Shown here: in pieces, positions 1-15,205 of the stretch
Layout: every line of letters begins with the position of its first letter
How positions within the stretch are numbered: position 1 is the first letter of the stretch
Assembly: GCA_023974075.1 (NCBI GenBank)
Contig: JAMFTG010000222.1
Coordinates: 37,501 to 101,500, forward strand
Source of the DNA: Chaenocephalus aceratus
Taxonomy: Eukaryota; Chordata; Actinopteri; Perciformes; Channichthyidae
Length of the DNA: 64,000 bases
Reading direction: 5' to 3'
Made by a program: the position numbers and the translations under genes
Notes under the pieces: generated by a model
What the model was told of the DNA's origin: nothing
Seen by the model: only the letters and a program-made list of their open reading frames with translations
The model's database searches: none

Positions 1-4
1 CTTT

Positions 5-446
5 ACACCTCAATAAGCACAAATACATCTTCTTTTTATTACCTGTAATTATGCTTTGGATACTTTATTCACTTTCCTGCTGATTATATAAACGACCACC
101 AATCCCTGGAATAGTTTTAGAGCAGCAGCCAGATTTATTTTCATTGACTTTTTTATCCTATTACAATTAACGATTTTCCATTCAGTTTCTAACTTTTACT
201 CACCCCTCCTTCCCCTCGATCCACCTTCATTTCTCCATCTTTCCCTACTTCCTTTATTGCTTCTTATATCTTACTTTCACTTCCTCGTTCCTTCTTTCTA
301 ATGTCCCCCCTTTTCACCGCAATAAGGACACATAACTCTGCTGTAAATCTTCTTTTTATAACCTGTAAGTTTGCGTTGGATATATAAACGATCCCAATCC
401 TTAGAATAGTTTTTTGGAGCAGCGGGCTTTTAACAGTATTTTCAAT
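5..446. repeat. Diverged direct duplication in intron
   Basis: About 5-146 and 314-446 share the order CAATAAG...AAATCTTCTTTTTAT...ACCTGTAA...TTGGATA...ATATAAACGA...AATAGTTTT...AGCAGC with small indels. They are separated by pyrimidine-rich unique DNA. Confidence 0.6.
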
Positions 447-589
447 TTGTGTGGCGTTGGCCCTTTACCCATGAAACCCTGCAGGGGGTTTCTCTCTCTC
501 TGAGTGACCGTTCACCCCGACCAGACATCAGAGAGATAATCTCCCCCCGAGGGGAAGTAGAGTAACTCGAATGACCCGCACATTGATGA

Positions 590-944
<355 letters not shown>

Positions 945-955
<11 letters not shown>

Positions 956-1480
956 TTCGAAGGGAGCCGGATCTTACGTCTACGTTCCTTTCCGAGAGCC
1001 GTTCAAAAAATGCCGTTTTTTTTTAAGTGAGGGTGGAGATTATTTATTGACCCTGCTTTAAATGATATTTGGGTTTACCTATGTTTTTGTTGAAGCGCAT
1101 CCAAATTCTGCTGCGTTTTCGCGTTTTTCTAAATTTTTCACCCGAAAAACACGTCGTCTAGCTGTACCGCTTGATATGACTTATCTCTCTCAAGCGTATT
1201 CCGTTAAGACCCACCCCCCTACTCTGCCTCTGATTGGCTAACCCTGGCCCACAACATCTCACTCCTCGTGCCTAAACCTAACCAATCAGAGAAGGGAAAA
1301 CGCTCGGGGAACAAAATCAAGGTTTTTCAACCGTTCCCGTAAAGGCGAGTGGATTTATGGCAGGCAGTGAACCAACGATAACAAGATCGACTCTCACCAA
1401 GTACGACTCGGTTCCCTTCATTCGTACCAAAGAGCCGTTCAAAAGAATCGGATCGAGAATCTCCGTTATTGCTGCAGGTG
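945..1480. mobile_element. Possible non-autonomous DNA transposon
   Basis: The left side (GGCTCTTCGAAGGGAGCCGG near 950-970) and the reverse complement of 1390-1435 (GGCTCTTTGGTACGAA...GAAGGGAACCGAGTC) are related, suggesting imperfect terminal inverted repeats. GAGCCGTTCAAAA also occurs twice (near 998 and 1431). I could not fix ends or a target duplication. Confidence 0.3.
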
Positions 1481-1691
1481 AGGGACGATCACTTGCCTTC
1501 AGTGATGATTGGTTCACACAATTAGTTTATTTACTTTTTATATTGGGTTTATTCAGTCCTGTGTTGGGAATAAGTATTCTTCTTAACCACAGAGCTGTGG
1601 ATATACCAGATGTTTTGATTTGTTATGTGTTTGGTTTGTGTAGCACTTTGAGTAACCTTTGTGTATGAAGAAGTTGTATTTGATAGAGTTT

Positions 1692-1724
1692 GATGACTTA
1701 CCAATAGAGTTTCGGTAAGTCATC
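1692..1724. other. Perfect 11-bp hairpin followed by AGAATC repeats
   Basis: GATGACTTACC and its exact reverse complement GGTAAGTCATC flank an 11-nt loop. Three to four AGAATC units follow to about 1746. There is no T-run, and this is eukaryotic intron, so it is not read as a terminator. Confidence 0.6.
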
Positions 1725-1749
1725 AGAATCAGAATCAGAATCAGAATGG

Positions 1750-2417
1750 GGGAAATGTTCGTTGTTACAGCAGAAAAGAGACAAAGACAGCTTAATGTTA
1801 CCTAAGAATTATCCCGCTTATTACAAAGGAAAGAACCAACGACTTAAACATTGTCGTATTTCTACCACAAACAAAAATAGTCCATTATTTTCTGACTGCG
1901 GTGGCAGCAACTAAAATTAAAATAATGGCGTCACTGGTCGAGGTTTTCTTCATATTTAATTTCAACCGCAAACAAAACAACCAGTGATTCATTCTCATTC
2001 TGAACATAAACCTCATCAAACATCATGAGCAGATATCATTTCAATATCTTTTTTTAATTAATATTTCGTTATTTACTTTATGTCATTCATTTCGTTTCCC
2101 TCCCAATACACCATGGCAAAGTTTCTACGAAAACTTCAGCGATGAAAATAAAAAAACGACAGGTTGCAAGAAAAAAAAATCCATCTCCAAGGCACTGGTC
2201 AGTGTGTGTGCGTGTGCGTGTGTGTGTGTGCGTGCGTGCGTGTGTGTGTGTGTGCGTGCGTGTGTGTGTGTGTGTGTGCGTGCGTGTGTGTGTGTGTGCA
2301 AGGCTGATTAGTTCAGATTCAGAGCCATCCCTCACACAGAGGTTGACGTCTGCTGTCACCACTGAGGAGATGAACGATCCACCTCCAGACGAAAAGCCTT
2401 CACACGACTCTGCACCG

Positions 2418-2452
<35 letters not shown>

Positions 2453-3996
2453 TGCACGCAACGGAGGGACAATGAACTGATAATCCAGTGCTTTGCATGC
2501 GAGTCTGTTTTCTCTCCGTCACTGAATCCCACTCAGAGTGAATCTCACGTCATGGTTCTTTCTATTCACGGTGCTTCCTGTTCAACAATAGAAACCAGAC
2601 CGCCACAATAATGAGAAATCACTTATTTATTACACTCTGAGACGTAAAAGCGTTGATGGGACACAAGCTGCCGCTAACATCTCGTTTCTCTTATCGCTTA
2701 AGATCTGATGGCTAAACTCCTTCACCCAGTCAAAATATATATTTAAAACAACCAAGATATAAATAGTGCACTGTTCAAATATTAATTCAACTGGATATCA
2801 ACTATCTTTATGACAGCTTCATGTCGACAACATGGACGCATGCTCATCGGCATTACACGAGACCCATTGAGATACCTTCATTCAAATTTAAAATGTGGGG
2901 AAGCTTTGGAATAATGTTACCAAAAATATAACAGATTTGGATAACGTGGAAAAAAGGTGTTATTTTAGCGAAGTTGGTTAGTATAGACGTCTAAGGAGAC
3001 AGAGTACATTCATGCTGCACAGTGAGGGGGTAAGAAGGACCCAGCAGCAATGACTTCATGCTGCTGGGTAGGAAACCTTTAGTTAGCTTGTTCCTGCTGG
3101 ATCAGAAGGGCCGAGCAAAACTGGCAAATGTAAGACCAAAACTAAAAGCTAAAGAGGCTAACACGCTCCGATGATATCTACAGAATCGGCAACTGATTTC
3201 AAATCTGACTCTATCAAAGTTAAACCGTTTCGTTCCTTTTATTCTCTTAATTTTCTTGAGTTGAAGACATTAAACCTTCATGGACAGTTAACCCCCACCT
3301 AGTCTATCCTTACATTTCTCTCTCTTCTCATTACCGACTTATTACTCTCCAGCTCCTCTGTTACCGTGCATACGTACGATTGAGGGCATGTGTGTGTTCA
3401 TATATGTGTGTGTGAGTGTGTGCACACGCCTCACTGCTCCCCGATGGAGCATTACGAGCGAATCAAGGTGTCGATTTACTAGCTGCCTCTTCTCTCCATC
3501 TGGCTGTTGTCTTTTTTATTTCTTTCCATCCCTTCATCCACACCGGCACACGCTAAGAAAAAGCCCTGTTTGAAATACTAATTACCGTTTCTGCTGCATT
3601 GCAGTCAGGTCTGTTGTATTGCTGCTGATATGTTTGTTAACAACAGATGTTCACACCTGACGAATGCATACTTGTCCTAGTCCCTCAACCAAACCATAAC
3701 CATCTTCATCCGTATAATGATTAGCCTAGCATTAAGCTAATCACCCAAAAACCAAACCAATGTTGAGCCTGACTCCACTTTTCCTGCTACATGTGTGCAG
3801 TGGTTTCATTTTTTAATGGACTTCTGGGATTATGTTTAATGACAGCATTAGGACAGCATTTAATGCGGGGCTGTTTTTCTATCAATGGTCTGAATCGGAA
3901 AGAGCCTTTCAATGAAGTGAAGACCAACAAAAAGCTCCTCAGCAAAGAGTAATGCAGGAGCATATCCTCTGTTCCATATTCCCTTAAAATTAGAGA
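1750..3996. other. Intronic DNA with (TG)n and (AC)n tracts
   Basis: Mostly unique A/T-rich intron. It holds a (TG)n/(CG) tract at 2197-2300 and (AC)n at 2419-2450. No coding signal was seen; frames here are microsatellite translations. Confidence 0.7.
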
Positions 3997-4000
3997 TTAA

Positions 4001-4374
4001 AGGTGGGGGAGGTCATTTTGGAGAAACCGGCTCGAGTGCTGGAATTTGAAAATACACAACCGGAAAAAATCTGCCCCTTCCTCACAGAGCCCCTCCCCCA
4101 ACACACACGAACGCGCACATGACCAATGAGGGCACGAGATAAGTTTGTGCCCCGATGGAAGGCTGACAGGCAGGGAGGCCATCCAGTTACTTTAGCCGGC
4201 TCAGGTGATTGGTCGTACTTTTTACAGCGCCACGGCTTCCACTGATGAGATTTTTGTATGGATTTGTTGTCAAAGCACTTCAGATATTCATTGCTATCGG
4301 ACGTTGAGAGCATTCCATGGAATATAACAAAAAGTGTATCTCGAGCCGGTTTCTCAAACTTACCTACCCCACCT
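4001..4374. mobile_element. TTAA-flanked MITE (piggyBac-like)
   Basis: TTAA at 3997-4000 and 4375-4378 bracket roughly 38-bp terminal inverted repeats. The left end reads AGGTGGGGGAGG...GAGAAACCGGCTCGAG, and the right end reads CTCGAGCCGGTTTCTC...CCCCACCT. No transposase frame is present. The TTAA duplication fits the piggyBac superfamily, but family assignment is by inference. Confidence 0.75.
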
Positions 4375-4849
4375 TTAAGGACACATTTTTAAACAGCTGT
4401 ATGGTCTCAGCATTGTTTCCCCAACGCCGTGAAATCTGCAGACGGACAGTTTTGTTGACTTCTGATTGATCTCTCCACACCGGTTGAATGGATTTGACCA
4501 TTCAAGCAGAATTAGACCAATCCATCCCCCCTTTGCATGAGATCTGCAAAACTATCCCTTCTAATCAGAATCAGAAACGCTTTATCCGTCCCGAAGCGGG
4601 GGGAAACAAAAGCAAAAGTTCAGTGTGGATAAAAGACAAGAGGATAAGAGTAGACTTACATTTTAAATAAAGAAAAAACAAATAAGTATTGTTAAAAAAC
4701 TAGATATAGAAAGACTTGGTGAACATATACAAGTGTTGAAGGAGCAAGTTACATCAATACATTGTAATTAAACTGTACTAAATTTTATAAAATTAATTAG
4801 ATATTGCATTACAACGAGGATCATGCAAATATAGAGATGACCCCCCGTC

Positions 4850-5026
4850 ATGTTAGCATCTCTGTTAGCATCTCTGTTAGCATATACTGAGACACAGCAG
4901 GTATTTGAGATAGCTAACGTTAGTATGCCCACAATAAGAATGCTATTATGCTAACGGTTAGCAATATTGATGTTTATCACATTCAACAGATGCTAACGTT
5001 ACAATGTTAGCATGCTAACATTTGCT
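4850..5026. repeat. Low-complexity TTAGCAT/GCTAACGTTA cluster
   Basis: Short words TTAGCATCTCTG, GCTAACGTTAG and TTAGCATGCTAACA recur several times in both orientations just before the hAT element. Confidence 0.5.
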
Positions 5027-5034
5027 TACTAGCA

Positions 5035-5976
5035 TAGGGTGATCAGACGTCTCCGTTTTCCGGGGACAGTCCCCGTTTGTATTGGCCTGTCCCCGGTTGA
5101 AACTGTCCCCGGAAATGTCCCCGTTTTTAAATATATGTAGCAAGGTGAAACAAAACGTTTCATGTCAGGAAACACTGGGTAAACACTACAGACGGTGGTC
5201 GAGCCAGCCCCCACTTCGAAAAACACAGTCAAAAGCACGTTGTATTGCGTTGTGCGAATATCCTATGGATTACGGAGCTCTGTAAAAACTGCCTTCAAAA
5301 TAAAAGCGTTTACTCGGTCAATAACAAATATACCTAAAAAACACACCAAACATATTCATATATACTGGAGCTTAAATTAAGAAATATGTACTATATAATG
5401 TGATCAATAATAATTTAAAACAAACTACGTATAACTACCACATTATAACTGAGTGAATGTAAAATGTAAGGATACAGTTACGAAGACATATCTGACATTT
5501 CCACTGGGTGACTAATTTCAATTGATGTTGACACCATCTCACAACACTCCTAAAATAACATTACTTTCTGAAGCAGAATTTAAAATGTAAGCTGTTTAAA
5601 ATCTCAAATTAGATCTACAGTATTGTCCGTCTATATTTATATTATTATTTAATGGAAACCGTCCATAATCAAAGAGTCATTCGAAGTCAATCAAATACTT
5701 ATTTCACTTCAGGGTGATAGCAGGAGACCCCATCCAGTCACTCAGAGAGAATCAGGACAATCTGATGTAGAATTTCAAAATAAAAGACCTTTGAAGTCTC
5801 ATATACGAGCTGTCGTCCCTCTGTTTGTGTCCAACAGTTCAAATGTTCGAATTACATTGAACCAGAATTGTCCCCCTTTTTTCTTTAACAGTGAAGAACA
5901 TTGGATACGTTAAAGATATATAGACCGCAAAACTCAAAATGTCCCCGGTGTTCATTTTGAAAATCTGGTCACCTTA
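5035..5976. mobile_element. Non-autonomous hAT element, 942 bp
   Basis: The ends are inverted: left TAGGGTGATCAGACGT, right (reverse complement) TAAGGTGACCAGATTT. Flanking 8-bp target duplications TACTAGCA (5027-5034) and TACGAGCA (5977-5984) differ by one base. Sub-terminal GGGGACAGTCCCCG and TGTCCCCGG motifs are typical of a common fish hAT family. The interior is A/T-rich with no transposase. Confidence 0.85.
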
Positions 5977-6013
5977 TACGAGCACTGACTACAGGAGACA
6001 GCTTCAAAACCAC

Positions 6014-6018
<5 letters not shown>

Positions 6019-6045
<27 letters not shown>

Positions 6046-6216
6046 CGTACATAAAGTATGAATGAAAATACAGTTTACATTTAAAGGACACTGCAGTGGG
6101 AAGTGTTCACACACACACACACACACACCTGGCAACCATTCAGTATATGCCTGAGAGACTCCCAAGTGTGTGCAGCATTAAATACAGGACACACACACAC
6201 ACACACACACACACAC
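6019..6216. repeat. Three (AC)n microsatellites
   Basis: (AC)n at about 6019-6045, 6109-6129 and 6189-6216, in unique intron. A (CTC)n-rich patch follows at 6340-6375. Confidence 0.9.
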
Positions 6217-6345
6217 TCCACAGTGAGATAGGGGCCCGGCTGAATAATTTCAATCTTCTTATCAGATGGGAAATATGGACAGCACTTAAAAGCTCTGGAG
6301 TGTATCACAGCTATAAATCAAGTCAACCCCATCGACTCTCCTTCC

Positions 6346-6376
<31 letters not shown>

Positions 6377-6379
6377 CTG

Positions 6380-7085
6380 CTGTCATGTTCTCCTTCCCTC
6401 CTTCTTCTTGTCCTCTCAAATCATTCCCTCCACCTCATCCCTCTCTCCCCTCGCTCTAACATCACATTTCCCCCTCTCCTCCTCCTGTCTTCCCTGTTGG
6501 TCCCTCCTCTCCAGTCTGTTGGGGTTAACTCTAATTGATGAGGCTGCCTCCCATTGATCTTCTTTGATTAAATGGATCGTCGGCCATCTTGCTCTCTGGC
6601 TCTCTTGAGGTTTTATTATGGGCTCTGGCGCACTCATCACATTACAGAAAGAGAGGAAGGGACATGTGTTACGGTTGCTACTGTATAGACCACCACTGCA
6701 GTGTGTTAATTTAATTATCTGTGTTGCGAATGTTCTCTATTCACAATGCTTCAGTGGAGAACACTTGTTCTGTGTGTTTCACATATACAGCTTTTTCTTA
6801 AAAACCTTTTTATTTTAAACTTTAAAAACTAGAAGATGTTATAGTCCTACATTTAGTGTGGAGTTGGCACTTTCTTGGATATCGTATGCAGATATCCAAC
6901 AGGAACTGGCGATGCCTGTTGCCCTGTTTTACTTCAAATCAAATCAAGTTTTATTTATTTATTTTTTAGCACATTTATAAACGATGTTTGGTGGAGCCAA
7001 CATAAAATAAAAATAGCCTACAGTAGAGACACTTTACAGCAAATACAACAGCACAGATAGTTCAGAATATCAGTATGAGGAAAAC
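6380..7085. other. Intronic DNA, nothing specific seen
   Basis: Pyrimidine-rich, then A/T-rich unique sequence. CAAATCAAATCAAGTTTTAT near 6937 resembles the tail of a dispersed fish repeat. Confidence 0.5.
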
Positions 7086-7089
7086 GACA

Positions 7090-7914
7090 CCCTCTGTCCT
7101 TAGACCCTCTGTCCTTAGACCCTCTGTCCTTAGACCCTCTGTCCTCAGACCCTCTGTCCTTAGACCCTCTGTCCTCAGACCCTCTGTCCTTAGACCCTCT
7201 GTCCTCACACCCTCTGTCCTCAGACCCTCTGCCCTTAGACCCTCTGTCCTTAGACCCTCTGTCCTTAGACCCTCTGTCCTCAGACCCTCTGTCCTTAGAC
7301 CCTCTGTCCTTAGTCCCTCTGTCCTTAGACCCTCTGTCCTTAGACCCTCTGTCCTCAGACCCTCTGTCCTTAGACCCTCTGTCCTCAGACCCTCTGTCCT
7401 TAGACCCTCTGTCCTTAGACCCTCCTCACACCCTCTGTCCTTAGACCCTCTGCCCTTAGACCCTCTGTCCTTAGACCCTCTGTCCTTAGACCCTCTGTCC
7501 TCAGACCCTCTGTCCTTAGACCCTCTGTCCTTAGACCCTCTGTCCTCAGACCCTCTGTCCTCAGACCCTCTGTCCTTAGACCCTCTGTCCTTAGACCCTC
7601 TGTCCTCAGACCCTCTGTCCTTAGACCCTCTGTCCTTAGTCCCTCTGTCCTTAGACCCTCTGTCCTTAGACCCTCTGTCCTCAGACCCTCTGTCCTTAGA
7701 CCCTCTGTCCTTAGTCCCTCTGTCCTTAGACCCTCTGTCCTTAGACCCTCTGTCCTCAGACCCTCTGTCCTTAGACCCTCTGTCCTTAGACCCTCTGTCC
7801 TTAGACCCTCTGTCCTCAGACCCTCTGTCCTTAGACCCTCTGTCCTTAGACCCTCTGTCCTTAGACCCTATGTCCTTAGACCCTCTGTCCTTAGACCCTC
7901 TGTCCTTAGACCCT
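7090..7914 (+). repeat. 15-bp minisatellite, about 55 copies
   Basis: Unit CCCTCTGTCCTTAGA with a common variant CCTCAGA. Because 15 is a multiple of three, one frame stays open across the array; it reads as repeated Leu/Asp/Pro/Ser and is not a gene. In the sense strand of glra1 each unit is a pyrimidine tract ending in TTAG or TCAG. Confidence 0.97.
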
Positions 7915-8199
7915 CACATCGTACAAGGAAACACTTCCAGAGAAAACCCCCAGTTTAAAGGGAACATGGGAGAAACCTCAGGGAGAGCAGCAGAGGAGGG
8001 ATCCCTCTCCCAGGACGGACAGACGTGCAATAGATGCCGTGTGGAAATCCAAGAGATAATACGTTTCACAGCATATAGACCGAATGTTAGGAAATGCATG
8101 TGTCTGTAATGAGAAGATGAATCCACGAGGATGTCAGCTTAACCTAAACAGTCCAAAGAAAAATTCTGTGTGACCTAAAAACCCATATGAACGACTGCC

Positions 8200-8490
8200 C
8201 ACTTTCGCTACTGCACATTTGCACATGCCCATTTTATGCAACTGCCTATTTGTGCAACTACCCAGTTTTACCTGAATTCCCATTTGCGCAACTCTTAGTT
8301 TGTCTTGCTGACCTTTTACGCAACTGCCCATTTACGCAACTGCCCATGTGCGCAACTGCCCATTTACGCAACTGTCCATTTGTTCAACTGTCCGTTTGTG
8401 CGACTGCCTTTTCGTCTGACGGCACTTTTACGCTTCTGCCCATTTATGCAACTGCCCACTTATACGTCTGCCCATTCGTGCAAAGGGCTG
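8200..8490 (+). repeat. Degenerate 16-bp minisatellite
   Basis: Unit close to ACGCAACTGCCCATTT, about 16 to 18 diverged copies with base changes at the CpG. Confidence 0.85.
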
Positions 8491-8648
8491 TTGCTCCCAA
8501 AGCACAACAACAGGAAGCTGATGGGCTGATTATAATGCAGAAAAAATCCATCAGACCCCTATTTCCTGTTTTTCTTTATATGTTTAATAACTAACTCTCA
8601 ATACGGTTGGGAATTGACCTGTAAGGCTGGAGGTCAGGATCGTTTGTA

Positions 8649-8690
8649 GGTTAGGGTTAGGGTTAGGGTTAGGGTTAGGGTTAGGGTTAG
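8649..8690 (+). repeat. Interstitial telomere-like tract (TTAGGG)7
   Basis: Seven uninterrupted GGTTAG units. Both sides continue as ordinary intron, so this is not a chromosome end. Confidence 0.95.
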
Positions 8691-8699
8691 TCAACACAC

Positions 8700-10030
8700 T
8701 GTTACCAACTAGACTAGACTATTTATGTTCCTGTCATGTACGGCAGGTCATGCCTTTTGTCTTTGTAGGACAACAAAAGTCCAATGAAGTTATAGCAATC
8801 AGGTTCTGTTCTGTTGTACAGAGAGTGTGTATTACCAGAGAAACCAAACAATGGCCATTTTCCTATAACAGGCTTCCCGGGACATTTGCTTTTGGACAAT
8901 GTCGAACATTGTAGTGGAGCAATAATGCGCTGTCAGAACAATGGCAAGGCACCAAAGGATTTGAGCAACAAGAATAGAGACTAAAATATAAATGATAGAA
9001 CTGAGCTCGTGTACAATTCACTCATGGCATGCATATTGCATTTCATAGTAAAGCAGCAGCAGAGATGAGGGGAAGGCGGGAGGTAGACTTCATTTCTCCT
9101 AATCTCTCCACTTTTACGGCATCATGCTGCGAGCGTAAACAACCACTGTTCCTCTCCCTTCACAGCCACACAAGGACTAACGGTGCTGCTGGCAGACACG
9201 ACAGGCAGCTGCACACGTTCAACTGCAACAACACATAGAGCAGCACACAACTCACTGGTGACGCCAAATCGTACGATGAAAGGACGTTTCAATTGAGGCT
9301 TTTGGATACACATGCTGCGTATTTGTTCGTGCACAGTGTAATGACTTGTTACCTGATGAAAGCACAAGCTGAGAGAGAGACTAATGTCCGTATGCCGCTC
9401 TCTGGAAGCTACAGAGCCGGCAGACTGGAGTATCCTGTTGTGTTCAAAATGACGGCACTTGAGTTGTCCCCACAACAAAGCAGATTCTCTCGAGCTCCGA
9501 GGTTTGTTTTTGACCTTGGACACACCAGCTTGACTAAAAAGCTAATCCTGAAGCGCCGACTGAGGCGAACAAAACACTGAAGTCACATGTCAAGTCAAAC
9601 ACTGTACAATGTTTGGTTATGTGGCGAAAAAGATGGAAAAGCTTTATGATGTCAAAATATATAATACTGTTGCAGCCATGGTTCAAAATTGACCAATAGC
9701 TCAATATCGATTTGTGCAATGTTCAAATCGCAGGTAGCTAAATAGTTTTTAAGGGCTTCACATGTGTTATATACAAAGTATTGTGGAGCTGCAGAGACAT
9801 CCTAGCCTACAAATACAAATTCTACAGACTTAATTAAACATATTTTGGTTAGTACAGATCTTTAAAGCAATTACATTATAATGATTTGAATATATTTTTC
9901 AATGATAATAAGCGTTGTATTGCAAAAATGATAAATGCTCCAAAAAATTGCAATTTCAATCGTGTTTTCCTCCACATCGTGCAGGCAGAGAGGTCGATGT
10001 ACGGCGTTCGACGGTTCTAATCGTGCCTTC
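8700..10030. other. Unique intronic DNA
   Basis: No repeat, RNA gene or convincing coding frame seen. The longest frame here (9122-9523, minus) has no recognisable motif. Confidence 0.55.
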
Positions 10031-10039
10031 ATTCTTTCA

Positions 10040-10215
10040 AAATGACTTTATTACATGACATGTCACTTGTTAGACGCTTTTATCCAAAGCGACTTACATG
10101 TAGTCGATACTGTGGACAATCCCCACAGGAGACATTTGGGGTGAAGAGTCCCAGGGACACGACGACATGCTGACTGCAGTGGGGTTTGAACTTGCTACCC
10201 CCTAGCACTCTACCC
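10040..10215. repeat. Dispersed fish repeat (ATCCAAAGCGACTTAC type)
   Basis: Contains GACGCTTTTATCCAAAGCGA, a word found in many teleost interspersed repeats and again at 33219-33246. It then reads GGGACACGACGACATGCTGACTGC and GGGTTTGAACTTGC, a degraded tRNA-like B-box complement. A partial copy of the middle part is at 10697-10727, ending in (AC)n at 10735-10768. Confidence 0.65.
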
Positions 10216-10731
10216 ACTGAGCCACAGCCGCCACAATACAGGTGCAAAACAACAACAATTGATATAAAAAAGTTGTTGCCGCTTAAGTTACAAAGTTAGT
10301 TTTAAACTCAATATATAACTCCAATAAAATAGCTGCAAAGGAACCACCATCACAGAGCAGACTGAACAGAAAGCAGCTCTGGGTGGTTTCTAAACAGATA
10401 AATGATGCAGCATCCGGTAAAAGATTGAATAACAACAGCTACTTGGAGTATTCGTCTCACCCGGTTGCTCAGGATCTTCTGAACGGGTTCAGAGTCGTCG
10501 AACACCACGAAACCAAAGTTTGGAAGTTTCCCTCCGCTGTTGACCCTCAGCTCCAGGACTGTACCATATTCTGTAGAAGAGGGGGGGGGGACACATGTTT
10601 AATTCACTCTCACAGCAGGTACAACAACTGAAGTTCCCTACAGGACGGCCACTGCTGCGCTTCAAGGTTGTCGTAAAACGTAACATGAAGGTCTCAGGGA
10701 CACAACGACATGCTGACTGCAGTGGGGTACC

Positions 10732-10770
<39 letters not shown>

Positions 10771-10799
10771 AATTGCTGTTACAATAAAATACTTTCAAT

Positions 10800-13330
<2,531 letters not shown>

Positions 13331-13493
13331 ATATAGACCCTGACCTTTTAACATTTTTGGTAAAAAATAAATGTAATGATGGATCTGGGGAAAAGATAAA
13401 CCATAGTTGGTGGTTGTGGAGGTGCAGGCGTTTACAAAATGCTTACATGAGATGTTGTACAACATTCCTTCATTCATCCTGCTTCGGTTTCAG

Positions 13494-13712
13494 GCTGCCA
13501 ACCCTGACCCTGACCCTAACCCTAATCCTGACCCTGACCATAACCCTAATCCTGACCCTAACCCAGACCCTGACCCTAACCCTGACCCTGACCCTAACCC
13601 TGACCCTGACCCTAATCCTAACCCTGACCCTGACCCTGACCCTAACCATAACCCTAACCCTACACAAAACCTAACCCTGACCCTGACCCAGACCCTGACC
13701 CTGACCCTAGCT
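13494..13712 (+). repeat. Degenerate telomere-like array (CCCTGA/CCCTAA)n
   Basis: About 36 hexamer units, a mixture of CCCTGA, CCCTAA and CCATAA. Open frames on both strands are products of the six-base period. Confidence 0.95.
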
Positions 13713-13749
13713 GCTATTCGAGGAAAACTCTGTCTTAAAAGTTGGTAAA

Positions 13750-14891
13750 AGTACATTGTATGAAGGATCTGGGGGGAAATAAACCATAATTGGAGGTGCA
13801 GGCATTGTGCGTATATATGATGTGGTACAACATTCGTTCAATGTGTATAAATTGTGTGGGTAAATTATATTAATAATTAAAAATAATAATAATAATAATG
13901 AAAATAATAGTCAATAAAATAAAATGTAAAAAAATAATATGATAAAAATAATGAAGAAAATAAATAAAGAATAATAATAACAACAAAAGTAATTTAATAA
14001 TATAAACTCAAATAAGACAGAAACTCCCGCTAAAATTACACATTTGCATACCATTTGTTTCCAGTTTAAATAGCATTTCATTGAGCTGCTATTCAAGACA
14101 AATGTGTGTAAAGTGGGAATTTTAAAAGTTATCAAAACTATTTAATTATGGATCTGGGTGAAATATTTAAAAACTAGAATTTGTCATTGTAGGAGAATTA
14201 ATGACTTTACAATGTATTACATTTAAAACATATTTGTTGTCATAAATTAAATGTAATAATAATCATAGTAAATTGAAAGAAATTGTAAAAAATAATAAAT
14301 AAAACAAAAATGAGAAATTCCCAAAAACATTTATTTTCAGTTTAATTTAGAGAATATCGAAGTTGAAGATCCAGTCAGAATAAGAGAATGGCAGAACTGA
14401 GTACAGTAAAAGCAAAATTCATTGTCAAAAGATATAAATGCATGAATATGACTGAGGTTATGGTGGCAAATGTTTTCCACACCTTTCTCCACGCGGCTGG
14501 AGAAGCCAAATAAACAGGGAGCGTCGAAAGGAAATGAGTTCAACAGGCGGAGATACAGAGAGCTGCAACTCCCACTGAATAATGTATAGATCAACACGGT
14601 GAGAGGAAATGAAAATATATAGACACAAAGAGGAGTTATAGCAGAGGAGGGAAATGTGGAGGAAGGGGGGCGTTGTGTTTGTGGAGGGAAGAGGCTTTAA
14701 AGGAGGCAGGCAGAGGGAGGGAGAAATGGAGGAGACACAGGAAGTTGAAGAAAACAAAATATCTCAAAATCAAGAGAAACCGTTTCCTGTGAGGGATTTT
14801 CAAATTAAAGGCGGGAGGAGAAAAAAACGGACAGGCTTTGCGTGAGCCAGTAGGATTGTATAATTATGTCCAGGGATGCTGTAATCCCCAA

Positions 14892-14900
<9 letters not shown>
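13750..14900. other. A/T-rich then purine-rich intron
   Basis: 13870-14030 is almost pure A/T with AATAAT runs. 14640-14760 is purine-rich on the plus strand. No feature beyond composition was seen. (AC)n runs from 14902 to 14938. Confidence 0.6.
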
Positions 14901-14940
<40 letters not shown>

Positions 14941-15066
14941 TGTTTGTTGACATTAGGTGCTTCATGCGCTCTAAAAATTGAACAAGTGAACCGTGATTCC
15001 TCTGCAGTTCAGCTGTCACAATAATGATCACACAGCACAGCTGAGCTTAGGTGGGCATACTGCTCA

Positions 15067-15110
<44 letters not shown>
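15067..15110. repeat. (AC)n microsatellite
   Basis: About 21 AC units followed by AGAGAGAC. Confidence 0.95.
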
Positions 15111-15113
<3 letters not shown>

Positions 15114-15205
15114 AGACACTCGTACATGTGTGTGATTGATAGCAGACACAAACACACCTACACACGGCTCTCCTCACATGCCACAGAGGAGGACTGCACT
15201 ATGTC

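Noticed and set aside
7075..8109. 344-codon frame starting with ATG
   Set aside because: It is almost wholly the 15-bp repeat (multiple of three), with no conserved flanking sequence.
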